Notes under the pieces: model-generated
Told to the model about the DNA's origin: nothing
What the model saw: only the letters and a program-made list of their open reading frames with translations
Databases searched by the model: none
In this document: one piece after another, positions 28,557 through 36,718 of the stretch
Layout of the letters: every line of letters starts with the position of its first letter
How positions within the stretch are numbered: the stretch's first letter is position 1
Translations under genes and position numbers: made by a program
DNA from: an uncultured Odoribacter sp.
GTDB lineage: Bacteria > Bacteroidota > Bacteroidia > Bacteroidales > Marinifilaceae
Assembly (NCBI GenBank): GCA_944321165.1
Contig: CALUKE010000001.1
Coordinates: 434,001-498,000 of the forward strand
Reading direction: 5' to 3'
DNA length: 64,000 bases

Positions 28557-31550
28557 CTATTCGGCAACATCTTGCACAGGCCGGACGTAGCCTTTTTCAT
28601 TCCTATTGTTTTGAAGAAAGAATACTCCACTGGATGAATCCCACAAGAAACCTTCACGAAGATCTGTATAAGGATTACTTCCATTTAAAGAGAAAGCTGT
28701 CTGGCAAATATAATTAGGCTTTCCAGAAGTATTCGAAATAGTATAGGTTGGCCAATATTCCGATTTCATTCTCGTCGCCATAATCAGCAATTCCCTGTGA
28801 TTGGGAATACGATAACCACTCGGATATCCCATATATGTCTGGAAATATTGCCAGTTCTGAGCATTGTTGAATGAAATATAATAATATAAGTCCCTCCAAT
28901 TCCAATTTCTACTGTATTCTGGATTCGGAAATACCTCTTTGTGCACCCTGAACTTTGCATACGGCCTGTTATCCACATCACATTCATCGTGTGCCGGCAA
29001 TGGATTGACCTCGTAATTGGTGCGACGCGCCTTTACACTCATGTTGGTCACATCAATCAGATAATTACCATCGGCCTCTTGTGTTACAGAAACCAAGTCG
29101 GCAGGCAGTTCTTCCGGTTGATCGAGTGGCAATCCCAAATTGCGGGCACAGCGATAAGAGAAAAGTGTATTTGTGTTTCCTGCATCATTGATAGAACTAC
29201 CAGAACCACCTCGTGAAGCCCCTTCCTCGGCCCAGAGAATCCATGAGTTATTGCCATAAGCCGACGAACTGGTATAATGCCAACGTACCTTACCTTCTCT
29301 GTCCGCCGCATTGCTGGGATATAGACGCGATTGCTCGTCCAACGCGTATTCACCCAAATAGATATCGGTCAGCTGATCAATGCTGGCCAGATACCAACGA
29401 ACTTCATTAGCATCAATAATGTCATCACCATTCAAGTCACGGTTTCGCAACATACAGGCATATGCAGCGTTGTCATAACCGGAGTTCAGTGCATAATGGT
29501 CGGAAGTGCTGAGTACCTCTGTCCATTTCTTCCCTACCAGCCACTTCAAACAGTTGGCACGTCCGTTGCGGGTATCTGTACCTTGTGACACATTGCCGGT
29601 CGCCAAGCGTCCCGTTTCCATGGTCGACTCCAGGCCCCAGGCAGTGGTCAGGTCTTCCTTGTCTACATTGAATATGGTACGGATGGTGCGTTGTTTGAAT
29701 GAAAATTTGGAGTGGACAATGCTCGAATTACCGTCATCGCTATATTGCGAACCGCCTGCTATGATGTGCATCTGCCGGTCTTCCTTATCGGCTGTCAGCT
29801 TCCACAACGAGCGGTTATTTTCACCCGATTCATTCGTGATCGGATGGTTGAAATAAAGGTTCTCGTCCACAAAGACAGTGATAGCCACATTGCCCTGAGA
29901 ATCGAAGATAGAAGAGGTAGTTTTGTCAGCTTCTTCTTGCAAGTATTTTATCAGTTGGTCAATGTCGCGCAAGCGGGCATCAGGATAATTTCTGCCACCT
30001 GTTGTATAATAAGGGGATGGTTGGTTATTGGCTGCTCCAGGCATTGGATACGGATCGTTATAGTTCTGGTCGCCCGGATACTTCACATACTTGTCCGCAT
30101 CCACTCCGTAATCCGCATTCACGGCAAACTTAATCCAACGATAATCGCGCATTTCCTGGGGAATTGGAGTTCCCATCTCGTGTATGCCACGACTGAAGGG
30201 AGTGTTGACACTCCACTTCATGTCGTCTTGAATATCCGATTTGTTCAGCGTAATAAGGCGGCGGTCATAGTGCGAGTCAAACTCAAAAATCTGGTCGCTG
30301 CTGTATACCACGTCTCCCTCATAGCCGGGGCGGCGGTCGTTGTGGTAAGTCACTTCAAAAATAATATCTTCTATTCCTCTTACCGTTACCGTATACGTAT
30401 AGTATCCGTTGCGCTCGGTATCATAGTCATTGACACTGCCCGAAGCATAACCGAGGTGCACCGTAAAGCGAACGTCGGCACTTACCTGTTGCCCGTCGTT
30501 GTCTCTGTATGAAAGCGTCCCGGTCATTTCCACATAGGTGGAGTTGGCATTGGCATTCGTAAACTGCTTATCGCCTTTATCGTCTTCGCCACTCCAGGCT
30601 TCACGTCCGGCATAATCGGTACTTGGGTCACTGGTAGAAACTATTTCTTTTAAGGGCGACTTTTTATTCTCGGGCATGTAGAACACAAAGCTACCGCCGT
30701 CGTACAGGTTAGCATCGGTTGCGTTGCGGGTAATTATCTCAAACGGGGTAGCTGGAGTGCTGAAATAGGTGCTACCCGTTGCATCGTCATAGTCGCCGGT
30801 CTCTGCCTTCAATACGTATGACTGCATGGGCACCCGCTTCACCGTCCATGTCTTGGGCAAGAAAGAGAATTCCGTCCACTGTTTGCCCACAGGAGGATTA
30901 GGAGATGTTTTTATCTCAAACTTCACTTTGGCATCGGTACGTTCCAGTTTGAGAGTGGCATTCAGAGTTTGTGTGCTACCTTCTCCGCCAGGAATGGTCA
31001 CCACGTCACTGTCGGGGTTGTCCTTGTCCTTGGCATAGCCGGTCATCATGAACAGGGCACCGCGATAGACAGACTCACTCTTCATCTTCATGACAAGCGC
31101 CCTCAGGTCGTTCAAGGTCTTAATTTTTTCTTCACTCAAGTCATCGGGAGTAATTTGATAGGCTGTCGAAGTCGTTGCAGTTGTCAGATTGGCAATGCCA
31201 ACGATGCGGGCATCGTTCAGCGAGGTTGTCTCGAAAAAGACGGTTCCCGAACTGTGTTCATTAGTTCCATAACTCAGTCCGTCGCCATCGGTACAGAACT
31301 TTCCAAAATTCCGGTTACCAGAACCGTCAAATACCAATACATATATATTGTCTACCCTATTTTCATACTTGGCATCCTGCTCGGCACGGGTGATGACCGA
31401 ACTTTTCTCTGCCCGGAAGCCGAGCTGTACGCAGGCCGGAAGCCCTTCTTCCACATATTTAGAATCGTCTATAAAAGTATCTTCGATACAAGATACCGCC
31501 ATCAGCGCCAGCATCAGACTTATATATTGTAGAAACTTGCTTGCTTTCAT
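28557..31550 (-). CDS. DUF4906-type fimbrial tip-like lipoprotein with a C-terminal lectin-like domain
   Basis: A 997-residue lipoprotein (lipobox LMAVSC, Cys21), the last and largest gene of the fimbria operon. The N-terminal third has fimbrillin-like features (NRVDNIYVLVFDGSGN at about 64-80, ALFMMTGYAK). Residues 705-716 form an EF-hand-like calcium loop (DLNGDDIIDANE). The C-terminus, about 850-997, resembles the Lcl/DUF1566 C-type-lectin-like fold (GYRIPNHRELLIMATRM from Gly912, then FLWDSSSGVFFLQNN and KGYVRPVQDV). Long proteins in this position form the adhesive tip or minor component of Bacteroidales type V pili. It lies 27 bp after the upstream subunit gene. The family assignment is inferred from context and size. 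Confidence 0.7.
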   Translation of the reverse strand: MKASKFLQYISLMLALMAVSCIEDTFIDDSKYVEEGLPACVQLGFRAEKSSVITRAEQDAKYENRVDNIYVLVFDGSGNRNFGKFCTDGDGLSYGTNEHSSGTVFFETTSLNDARIVGIANLTTATTSTAYQITPDDLSEEKIKTLNDLRALVMKMKSESVYRGALFMMTGYAKDKDNPDSDVVTIPGGEGSTQTLNATLKLERTDAKVKFEIKTSPNPPVGKQWTEFSFLPKTWTVKRVPMQSYVLKAETGDYDDATGSTYFSTPATPFEIITRNATDANLYDGGSFVFYMPENKKSPLKEIVSTSDPSTDYAGREAWSGEDDKGDKQFTNANANSTYVEMTGTLSYRDNDGQQVSADVRFTVHLGYASGSVNDYDTERNGYYTYTVTVRGIEDIIFEVTYHNDRRPGYEGDVVYSSDQIFEFDSHYDRRLITLNKSDIQDDMKWSVNTPFSRGIHEMGTPIPQEMRDYRWIKFAVNADYGVDADKYVKYPGDQNYNDPYPMPGAANNQPSPYYTTGGRNYPDARLRDIDQLIKYLQEEADKTTSSIFDSQGNVAITVFVDENLYFNHPITNESGENNRSLWKLTADKEDRQMHIIAGGSQYSDDGNSSIVHSKFSFKQRTIRTIFNVDKEDLTTAWGLESTMETGRLATGNVSQGTDTRNGRANCLKWLVGKKWTEVLSTSDHYALNSGYDNAAYACMLRNRDLNGDDIIDANEVRWYLASIDQLTDIYLGEYALDEQSRLYPSNAADREGKVRWHYTSSSAYGNNSWILWAEEGASRGGSGSSINDAGNTNTLFSYRCARNLGLPLDQPEELPADLVSVTQEADGNYLIDVTNMSVKARRTNYEVNPLPAHDECDVDNRPYAKFRVHKEVFPNPEYSRNWNWRDLYYYISFNNAQNWQYFQTYMGYPSGYRIPNHRELLIMATRMKSEYWPTYTISNTSGKPNYICQTAFSLNGSNPYTDLREGFLWDSSSGVFFLQNNRNEKGYVRPVQDVAE

Positions 31551-31577
31551 ATCTGTATATTAATCACTGTACATATA

Positions 31578-32585
31578 TCAATTGAACGGTGGAACCACCA
31601 CGCTTTTCTCTGTCCAAGGCACTACCTCGAAATTTATCTCCACATTGGCCGGCGTGCTGAGCGTGGCATGGATATTGACCTGCGTGTTACGCGCAATAGA
31701 GTTGAGGGCGCCGTAGTCGTTCACAAAAGATTGGGGCAAATACTCCTCTTCCTCCGTATGGAAGCTAATGGTATAGGGTGAAGTTGCCTGAGGATCCGTC
31801 CATGCAAACGACGGAAAGATATAGAGTACCAGCTGCTCGGTCTTGCCGCCCGCAATCTCAATGTGCAGGTCCGTATACTCTTTTGCTGCATATTCCGTAT
31901 CATCGGGCACATCAAGGTCTTGTTCGGCAAAGAGGTAAAGACAGTTGCCGAAGAATTCACCAAATGACATCTGGTTGATGGTGATTGGTGTGGTCAAGGC
32001 ATTGTTCATCAATATATTCAGTTTGGCCACTACGCGCACCAAGTCCACTGTAACTGTCTGCGGTGAATCTGTAGGCGGATTGATGGTCAAGTTCTTGTCC
32101 ATCCAGGTCATGGGCAAGCCACCCGCAGGAAATTCCGAGCCGCGCTTGGGAAAATACATACGGTTGACATCCTCTATATGTACTTTCTGGGTTGACTGAT
32201 CGACATCAGCCTGCAATGCTTTCAAATCACTATAGTCCTTTCCCAAGCTGCTTTCATTGGCAATGACATACATTTGCACAGGCCCCACCGGCACATTGTC
32301 TATCGTAATACTGCCATTCGTGAGATCAGATGCTCCAAATGTCTGATTGATACTTGTTGCCCCCTGCGAAAGAATAATGACCCTCAAATGATTGATGGCA
32401 TTCTCATCCCCATTCACTGGCACTCGGGTAGAAACAGTCTGAAGCATCGGAATTTGCAAAGTAATAGAAGCTGTACGTCCGTCGGACGGATATCCATCCG
32501 GTTCTTTCGAACAAGCTATCCCCAAGAACGATATCAGACAAATTGTCCACCACCTTAAAATGCAATGATCAGAAAAATATTTCAT
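31578..32585 (-). CDS. FimA/FimB (Mfa1/Mfa2)-type fimbrial subunit lipoprotein
   Basis: A 335-residue lipoprotein (lipobox LGIAC, Cys25). The pattern INHLRVIILSQG near 64-75 followed by GPVQMYVIANES near 102-113 is the N-terminal signature of the P. gingivalis FimA/Mfa fimbrillin family. The C-terminus ends in a Trp-containing beta strand (EINFEVVPWTEKSVV), as in subunits that polymerise by strand exchange. It is gene 5 of 6 in the operon, 18 bp after the previous stop codon. It could be a second structural subunit or an anchor (FimB/Mfa2 role). The DNA from about 29.0 to 32.3 kb looks more GC-rich than the flanking operon genes. Confidence 0.7.
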   Translation of the reverse strand: MKYFSDHCILRWWTICLISFLGIACSKEPDGYPSDGRTASITLQIPMLQTVSTRVPVNGDENAINHLRVIILSQGATSINQTFGASDLTNGSITIDNVPVGPVQMYVIANESSLGKDYSDLKALQADVDQSTQKVHIEDVNRMYFPKRGSEFPAGGLPMTWMDKNLTINPPTDSPQTVTVDLVRVVAKLNILMNNALTTPITINQMSFGEFFGNCLYLFAEQDLDVPDDTEYAAKEYTDLHIEIAGGKTEQLVLYIFPSFAWTDPQATSPYTISFHTEEEEYLPQSFVNDYGALNSIARNTQVNIHATLSTPANVEINFEVVPWTEKSVVVPPFN

Positions 32586-32603
32586 ATTGTTTTTTGTTTT
32601 TCT

Positions 32604-33533
32604 TTAATTTCCCCACGACACAGACGTATTTTCCTCCGTCCAATCATTCACACTTACGTTAACAATCAAGTCGGCAGACTTCAGTGTCAAAGTATAACTG
32701 TAACTCTTTCCGGCAATCCACTCCGGTGTCTGAGCGGTCTTCAAATCAATGGTAATAGTCCTGTTGTTGGTTTCACCCGGATAACGATAGGTTACATACA
32801 ATTTCGCATCCGCCAACTGCTCAGCATCATGCGGTATCAACAAAACATCTCCCCAAACATCCCGACTGAAACCATTCTCTGTATTCAAGGTAAAGGCAGC
32901 TGATTTGAAATACTCATCCGTTTGTTCACAAACCTCTACATTACGCCACTCTGTACCCATCGAATTTTTAAAAAGATCACCTTTAAAACGGATTCCCTCC
33001 AACTTCAAACTACTTATTTCAACCACTGAACTTTCCAAAACCACCGTAAACTTAAGTCGTGCCAATTCGTGTTTAAACGGTAAAACGACTGTCTGCGGAG
33101 CATCACCACTCAGATCAAGCCTGGAAGCCGTCATCAGGTCCACAGCATCTACCCCCGTTAGCGAACAATTGAAACCGGTAAGCGTCAATTCTCCCTCCGC
33201 ATCATACTGTCCCCAACCGACAGGATATACCGCATAAAAATCATAAACGCCACCCGACATCCAATAACGGATTCCCTCATATCCCCAATCCGTACCGGAC
33301 CTGCTGACAGTCGTCGCATCAAATACATCGTAAATGGTGCTATTTTTGACATACCATCCCCATACGCTAAAAGCGTCCATACGGTCAGCAGTAGTAATGG
33401 CAGCACGCGTCATCTGCGGCGAACGGAAAGCGATCGGAGGCTGGGAGCCGGCAGATGGGTCGACCTCCCCGGAAGAACAAGCTTCCCCCATCAGGCTACC
33501 GAACAAAAGATATAAAAAAGGTTTCCATTTCAT
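32604..33533 (-). CDS. Fimbrillin-family lipoprotein (Mfa-like), accessory subunit
   Basis: A 309-residue lipoprotein (lipobox GEAC, Cys19). It has the organisation of Bacteroides fimbrillin-like (Mfa_like_1) proteins: an early TRAAI segment and MDAFSVWGWYVKN, an aromatic IRYWMSGGVYDFYAVYP, a conserved LPFKHELARLKFTV near 150-165, and a closing IVNVSVNDWTEENTSV strand. It lies after a stem-loop (33565-33592) that separates it from the upstream fimbrillin gene. This suggests it is made in smaller amounts and serves as a minor or accessory subunit. Confidence 0.75.
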   Translation of the reverse strand: MKWKPFLYLLFGSLMGEACSSGEVDPSAGSQPPIAFRSPQMTRAAITTADRMDAFSVWGWYVKNSTIYDVFDATTVSRSGTDWGYEGIRYWMSGGVYDFYAVYPVGWGQYDAEGELTLTGFNCSLTGVDAVDLMTASRLDLSGDAPQTVVLPFKHELARLKFTVVLESSVVEISSLKLEGIRFKGDLFKNSMGTEWRNVEVCEQTDEYFKSAAFTLNTENGFSRDVWGDVLLIPHDAEQLADAKLYVTYRYPGETNNRTITIDLKTAQTPEWIAGKSYSYTLTLKSADLIVNVSVNDWTEENTSVSWGN

Positions 33534-33564
33534 CGTTCTTCACATTTTTATAAATTTCTGGTGA

Positions 33565-33592
33565 CCGGGAAGGGAGATCCAACCCTGCCCGG
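33565..33592 (-). terminator. Intercistronic stem-loop between the two fimbrillin genes
   Basis: CCGGGAAGGG (33565-33574) pairs with CCCTGCCCGG (33583-33592) with one mismatch and an 8-nt loop. On the minus strand it is followed by CACCAGAAATTT, with no tight U-tract. It looks like a partial terminator or an RNA-stability element between the probable major subunit and downstream genes. Confidence 0.45.
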
Positions 33593-33641
33593 CCTATATT
33601 TTCAACCGTAATGTCCCTGCAACATCCGGTCATAGCAGTCC

Positions 33642-34631
33642 TTATTGAATAGTCACAGGAGTATCATTATAATCCCCCCACTCTTCAACCGTCGGATCAG
33701 CAAAGGTAATTGTCTGCAAGCCTAACAACTCACCATCGATCGTTGCAGAATAGCTGTAGCGATTTTGCATATTCCACTCGCCTGCAGGAATTTTAATGGT
33801 AAACGCCTTCACATTGCCAGCCCCAGTACCTCCAGGAACCAACACCGGATTATTTTTGGCATCGGTCAATATGACAGAGAAAGAAACTGTAACGGCATCT
33901 GCTGCCACTGTCTGGGGAATCACAATAAATTCAGGTTCATAAACATCACCATTTGCATCTAAAGTCGCACCACCATCGGTAAAATCGGCCGGAATTCCCA
34001 CCTCACTCCAGGTACCTGCAGCTCCTGTTGTCGTAACAAAATTCCCCTGAGTATTGATCCCACTAAGCTTAAAATCATTGACGATCTGTACTTGTACTCC
34101 ATCCCGAAAACCGTTTATCAATTTGATTTTAATCATCGACAACGCATGACGGAAAGTAAAGGCAACCGGAGCATTATTGCTCGCCTGAGCCACAATGGGA
34201 TTGATCAATTGAGCCGCAATAAAATCTTTCTGATTATTCATATCAGACTTCACTCCGGTAAATGTCAAGGTATTGGTGGCATAATCGTATTCAGGAGTCA
34301 CATTCAACGCCGGTGCATAAGCGGCAAATTTATACGTTTCTCCTTCCTTCCAATAACTCAATGGAGTATACACCCAGGAGGATTCTTTCCAGTATACCCT
34401 TGTGTTATTGAAAACATCGTCAACTGTGGCATACCCGCCATATACGTAAAATCCGCCATTTTCAGCCTTCAAGGCTGCCAAATCAATCGGACTCACAGCC
34501 TTGGTAGTATTACCAACGAAAGCATCGAAACCGATAGTCCGATATTCAGCCACCTCCGTCACTTCTGTGTTTGTACAACTTGTTATGACTGCTACAGCCA
34601 CCCCAAGTATCCATAGACTTTTTTTCATCAT
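33642..34631 (-). CDS. Fimbrillin-family lipoprotein, probable major subunit
   Basis: 329 residues from the ATG at 34631 (another Met follows at once; the open frame upstream begins with TTG and is not used). Lipobox VITSC, Cys19. Fimbrillin (Mfa_like_1) features are FYVYGGYATVDDVFN, LSYWKEGETYKFAAYAP and PVAFTFRHALSMIKIKL. It ends in ADPTVEEWGDYNDTPVTIQ, a Trp-containing terminal strand nearly repeated in the neighbouring DUF5119 protein. Its place third in the operon and the stem-loop straight after it suit the main shaft protein. In P. gingivalis relatives the lipidated precursor is exported and cleaved by an Arg-specific protease before polymerisation; whether that applies here is not visible. 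Confidence 0.75.
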   Translation of the reverse strand: MMKKSLWILGVAVAVITSCTNTEVTEVAEYRTIGFDAFVGNTTKAVSPIDLAALKAENGGFYVYGGYATVDDVFNNTRVYWKESSWVYTPLSYWKEGETYKFAAYAPALNVTPEYDYATNTLTFTGVKSDMNNQKDFIAAQLINPIVAQASNNAPVAFTFRHALSMIKIKLINGFRDGVQVQIVNDFKLSGINTQGNFVTTTGAAGTWSEVGIPADFTDGGATLDANGDVYEPEFIVIPQTVAADAVTVSFSVILTDAKNNPVLVPGGTGAGNVKAFTIKIPAGEWNMQNRYSYSATIDGELLGLQTITFADPTVEEWGDYNDTPVTIQ

Positions 34632-34666
34632 TACATACAAAATTGAATATTAAACATAAAATTAAT

Positions 34667-35692
34667 TCAGATTATCGGCAAAGGGATATCGATATAGTCA
34701 CCCCAGCCTTCCACTGTGGGATCAAAAGCACCAGAACCTTCCTGTCCCTCTTCATCGGAGATCTCAACATCATTTACAATCAGCACCCCTCCTCTGGGCT
34801 GTGAAGCTACCTGATCCGTCACATCGAATTCAAAATTCTTAATTTTTCCATTGGACAAACGAACTTCCAAATTCAAGGTATAACGGTTTTCTCCATCCAC
34901 CCGGGTATAGTGATCGCCCGGATAATTCGGAACCCCAAAGGTCTTGACCAAAGCCTCTACTCCAAAATCTTCCAGGGTACAGTCGAACATCACCGTCGCA
35001 GTCTTCGCTCCCGTATGTCCATCCTGCAAATAGACCGACTCCGCCATACCAGCCAAAGCTCCCCGGGCCAAAGCGACATATTTAAGCCCGGCAGAAAATT
35101 CAAAACGAATCATGTAAGTATAGGTCAGGGGACGCAAGGTAACCGGCAAAGAAACCGATTCCAAAGTCCGTTGAGCCTCATATTCTTCTATATAACTGCC
35201 ATACAGCTGATCCGGCTGATTCACCGTACGCTCATTGGCATGCAAGGATTGAAAATTTCCTCTCGTCAAAGTCCGGGTCGTCACCGAAGCACTCACCGAT
35301 GAAGACAAATCTCCGAAAACGATGTATTCCGTATCATTATTATAAAAAAGCAATGCCTGTATACCTTCTTCCATCGGCAGACGCCCCCCGTCCGCATTCA
35401 GATTATTCTCCACATAGCGTCCGTCGGTCTGATACACCAACGCCCGAATCCCCGTAGCCTTTGAAGGTCTTAACTCATCATACTCCCGACTCCATTCCTC
35501 CTTCCAATTATTTTTCCAATCCACACGATAAGTACGTTCCCATTCCTGTTCCCAATCTGCCGCCACATCGGTCTTCACGCTGAGAGCGTGTTTTTCATGA
35601 TCATAACACAAATCTTTCCGGCAAGCAGCCAACAAAAGCACTGCCATCCCCATGAATGTACAATACCTTCCGTATATGGATAACATTTTCAT
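34667..35692 (-). CDS. DUF5119-family lipoprotein of the fimbria operon
   Basis: A 341-residue lipoprotein (lipobox LLAAC, Cys24) directly followed by the DUF5119-typical RKDLCYDHEKH. A Trp-rich segment follows (DWEQEWERTYRVDWKNNWKE), then a beta-rich body with fimbrillin-like strands (YTYMIRFEFSAGLKYVALA). The C-terminus (FDPTVEGWGDYIDIPLPII) closely matches that of the fimbrillin encoded just downstream. The start codon overlaps the stop codon of the DUF3575 gene (ATGA), so translation is probably coupled. DUF5119 proteins co-occur with DUF3575 and fimbrillins in Bacteroides; an assembly or anchoring role is likely but not proven. Confidence 0.8.
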   Translation of the reverse strand: MKMLSIYGRYCTFMGMAVLLLAACRKDLCYDHEKHALSVKTDVAADWEQEWERTYRVDWKNNWKEEWSREYDELRPSKATGIRALVYQTDGRYVENNLNADGGRLPMEEGIQALLFYNNDTEYIVFGDLSSSVSASVTTRTLTRGNFQSLHANERTVNQPDQLYGSYIEEYEAQRTLESVSLPVTLRPLTYTYMIRFEFSAGLKYVALARGALAGMAESVYLQDGHTGAKTATVMFDCTLEDFGVEALVKTFGVPNYPGDHYTRVDGENRYTLNLEVRLSNGKIKNFEFDVTDQVASQPRGGVLIVNDVEISDEEGQEGSGAFDPTVEGWGDYIDIPLPII

Positions 35693-36309
35693 CGTTTACC
35701 TCCTTTCTTAGCACCAATATTCCAAACCCACGCAAATTTCAATCGCAAAGGACCGAAATAATTGGTATGACAGGTCTGCTGATACACATAACATCCGTCT
35801 ATCGGCAGATATTCCTTATACCTGGTATGTAAAAAACCGATCCCTAAACCTGTTTCAAATGAAAAATATTTCCCGACCGGAAAAGTATAGGCATAACTTA
35901 AACCGGTCATCCACAACTCTCCTTTATAACCATCCGATCCATTTTCCAGATCATACCACCCCGTCCCGGCAAATAAACCAAAAATATGTCCACAATTTTC
36001 TTTCTTTTCCCGCAAACGATAGCGTGCTTCCGGAAAAATTGTCGCCAACTGGTAATATTTGTGCTTACGATCCCGATGCCACCAAGCCATATTCCCCTCT
36101 ATAGCTGCCGACCAATGCTCATTGAAACGATATTCCACTTCCAACGAAGGCATCAATAAAACATCATATACCAGATTTGTCTTTAACAACACCCGCTGCC
36201 GATTATCACTAGACTCACTACCAACATCTTGCTGAGCAAAAACCTTCGATTGTAAAGAAAAAGCACTAATCAATACACAATAGAAGATGCGAGTTTTCAA
36301 GCACTTCAT
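35689..36309 (-). CDS. DUF3575 outer-membrane beta-barrel-like protein of the fimbria operon
   Basis: 206 residues from the ATG at 36309 (the open frame extends five codons to a TTG). The signal peptide ends near KVFAQQ. The body is DUF3575: LLKTNLVYDVLLMPSLEVEY at about 40-60, then alternating aromatic strands (WWHRDRKHKYYQL, FGLFAGTGWYDL, GLGIGFLHTRYKEYL, YFGPLRLKFAWVW), consistent with a small outer-membrane barrel. The YxxY-rich and WWHRD motifs are typical of the family. It is the first gene of the operon and overlaps the DUF5119 gene by 4 bp. It may anchor or seat the fimbria in the outer membrane. Confidence 0.8.
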   Translation of the reverse strand: MKCLKTRIFYCVLISAFSLQSKVFAQQDVGSESSDNRQRVLLKTNLVYDVLLMPSLEVEYRFNEHWSAAIEGNMAWWHRDRKHKYYQLATIFPEARYRLREKKENCGHIFGLFAGTGWYDLENGSDGYKGELWMTGLSYAYTFPVGKYFSFETGLGIGFLHTRYKEYLPIDGCYVYQQTCHTNYFGPLRLKFAWVWNIGAKKGGKR

Positions 36310-36500
36310 ATCAACATCATTCAATTAACTAACATTATTATCGAACTATAACAAATATTTACTAAGTAATATTTCCACAAATATATATTAATAATAAATA
36401 AAAAAACATTTCCATTATCAAATGCATTAATAATATTAAATTTTAATTAAAATCCAAATTATCAAGAATTTCTTCCATATACCTAAAAACCAAATGTAAA

Positions 36501-36545
36501 TGACTTTGTTTGTAGATACTACGATATCCTTAAATAACAAAGTCA
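36501..36545. repeat. Perfect 10-bp inverted repeat, 25-bp spacer
   Basis: TGACTTTGTT at 36501-36510 and AACAAAGTCA at 36536-36545. The arms flank TGTAGATACTACGATATCC and a few A/T bases. It may be an operator or a transcript stem-loop about 195-235 bp ahead of the first fimbrial ATG. Confidence 0.5.
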
Positions 36546-36619
36546 AAAATTATACTAATTGACTACATACTTATATTACAAAGTATTTGTTTCATTTTTC
36601 TGAAGAAATCATACAAAAT

Positions 36620-36677
36620 ATTTGATATTGCCTCGTAAAGCGATCTTTACAAGGCAACATAAAAAAGAATATCAAAT
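36620..36677 (-). terminator. Long imperfect hairpin after rsmG
   Basis: Inner arms TTGCCT-GTAAAG and CTTTAC-AGGCAA (36628-36657) sit inside outer arms ATTTGATATT (36620-36629) and AATATCAAAT (36668-36677). It begins 42 bp past the rsmG stop codon and probably ends the UPF0104-rsmG transcript, although the U-tract is broken. Confidence 0.5.
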
Positions 36678-36718
36678 GATTTACTCTGCAGCAAAGCTAT
36701 CAGCAACAGACAAGCAAT

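Larger units (their letters stand above)
36310..36718. promoter_or_regulatory. Control region of the fimbria operon
   Basis: 409 bp of very AT-rich DNA between rsmG and the fimbria operon, with no gene. It contains a candidate minus-strand -7 box TATATTTG (36378-36385, 68 bp before the ATG), another TACATTTG (36491-36498), a perfect 10-bp inverted repeat (36501-36545), and a long broken inverted repeat next to the rsmG stop codon (36620-36677). I found no pair of roughly 20-bp repeats flanking a promoter, so an invertible switch is not supported. Confidence 0.5.

Noticed and set aside
36310..36718. Phase-variable invertible promoter for the fimbria operon
   Set aside because: I looked for paired inverted repeats of about 15-25 bp flanking a promoter and saw only 10-bp arms with a 25-bp spacer. 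No invertase gene is near.
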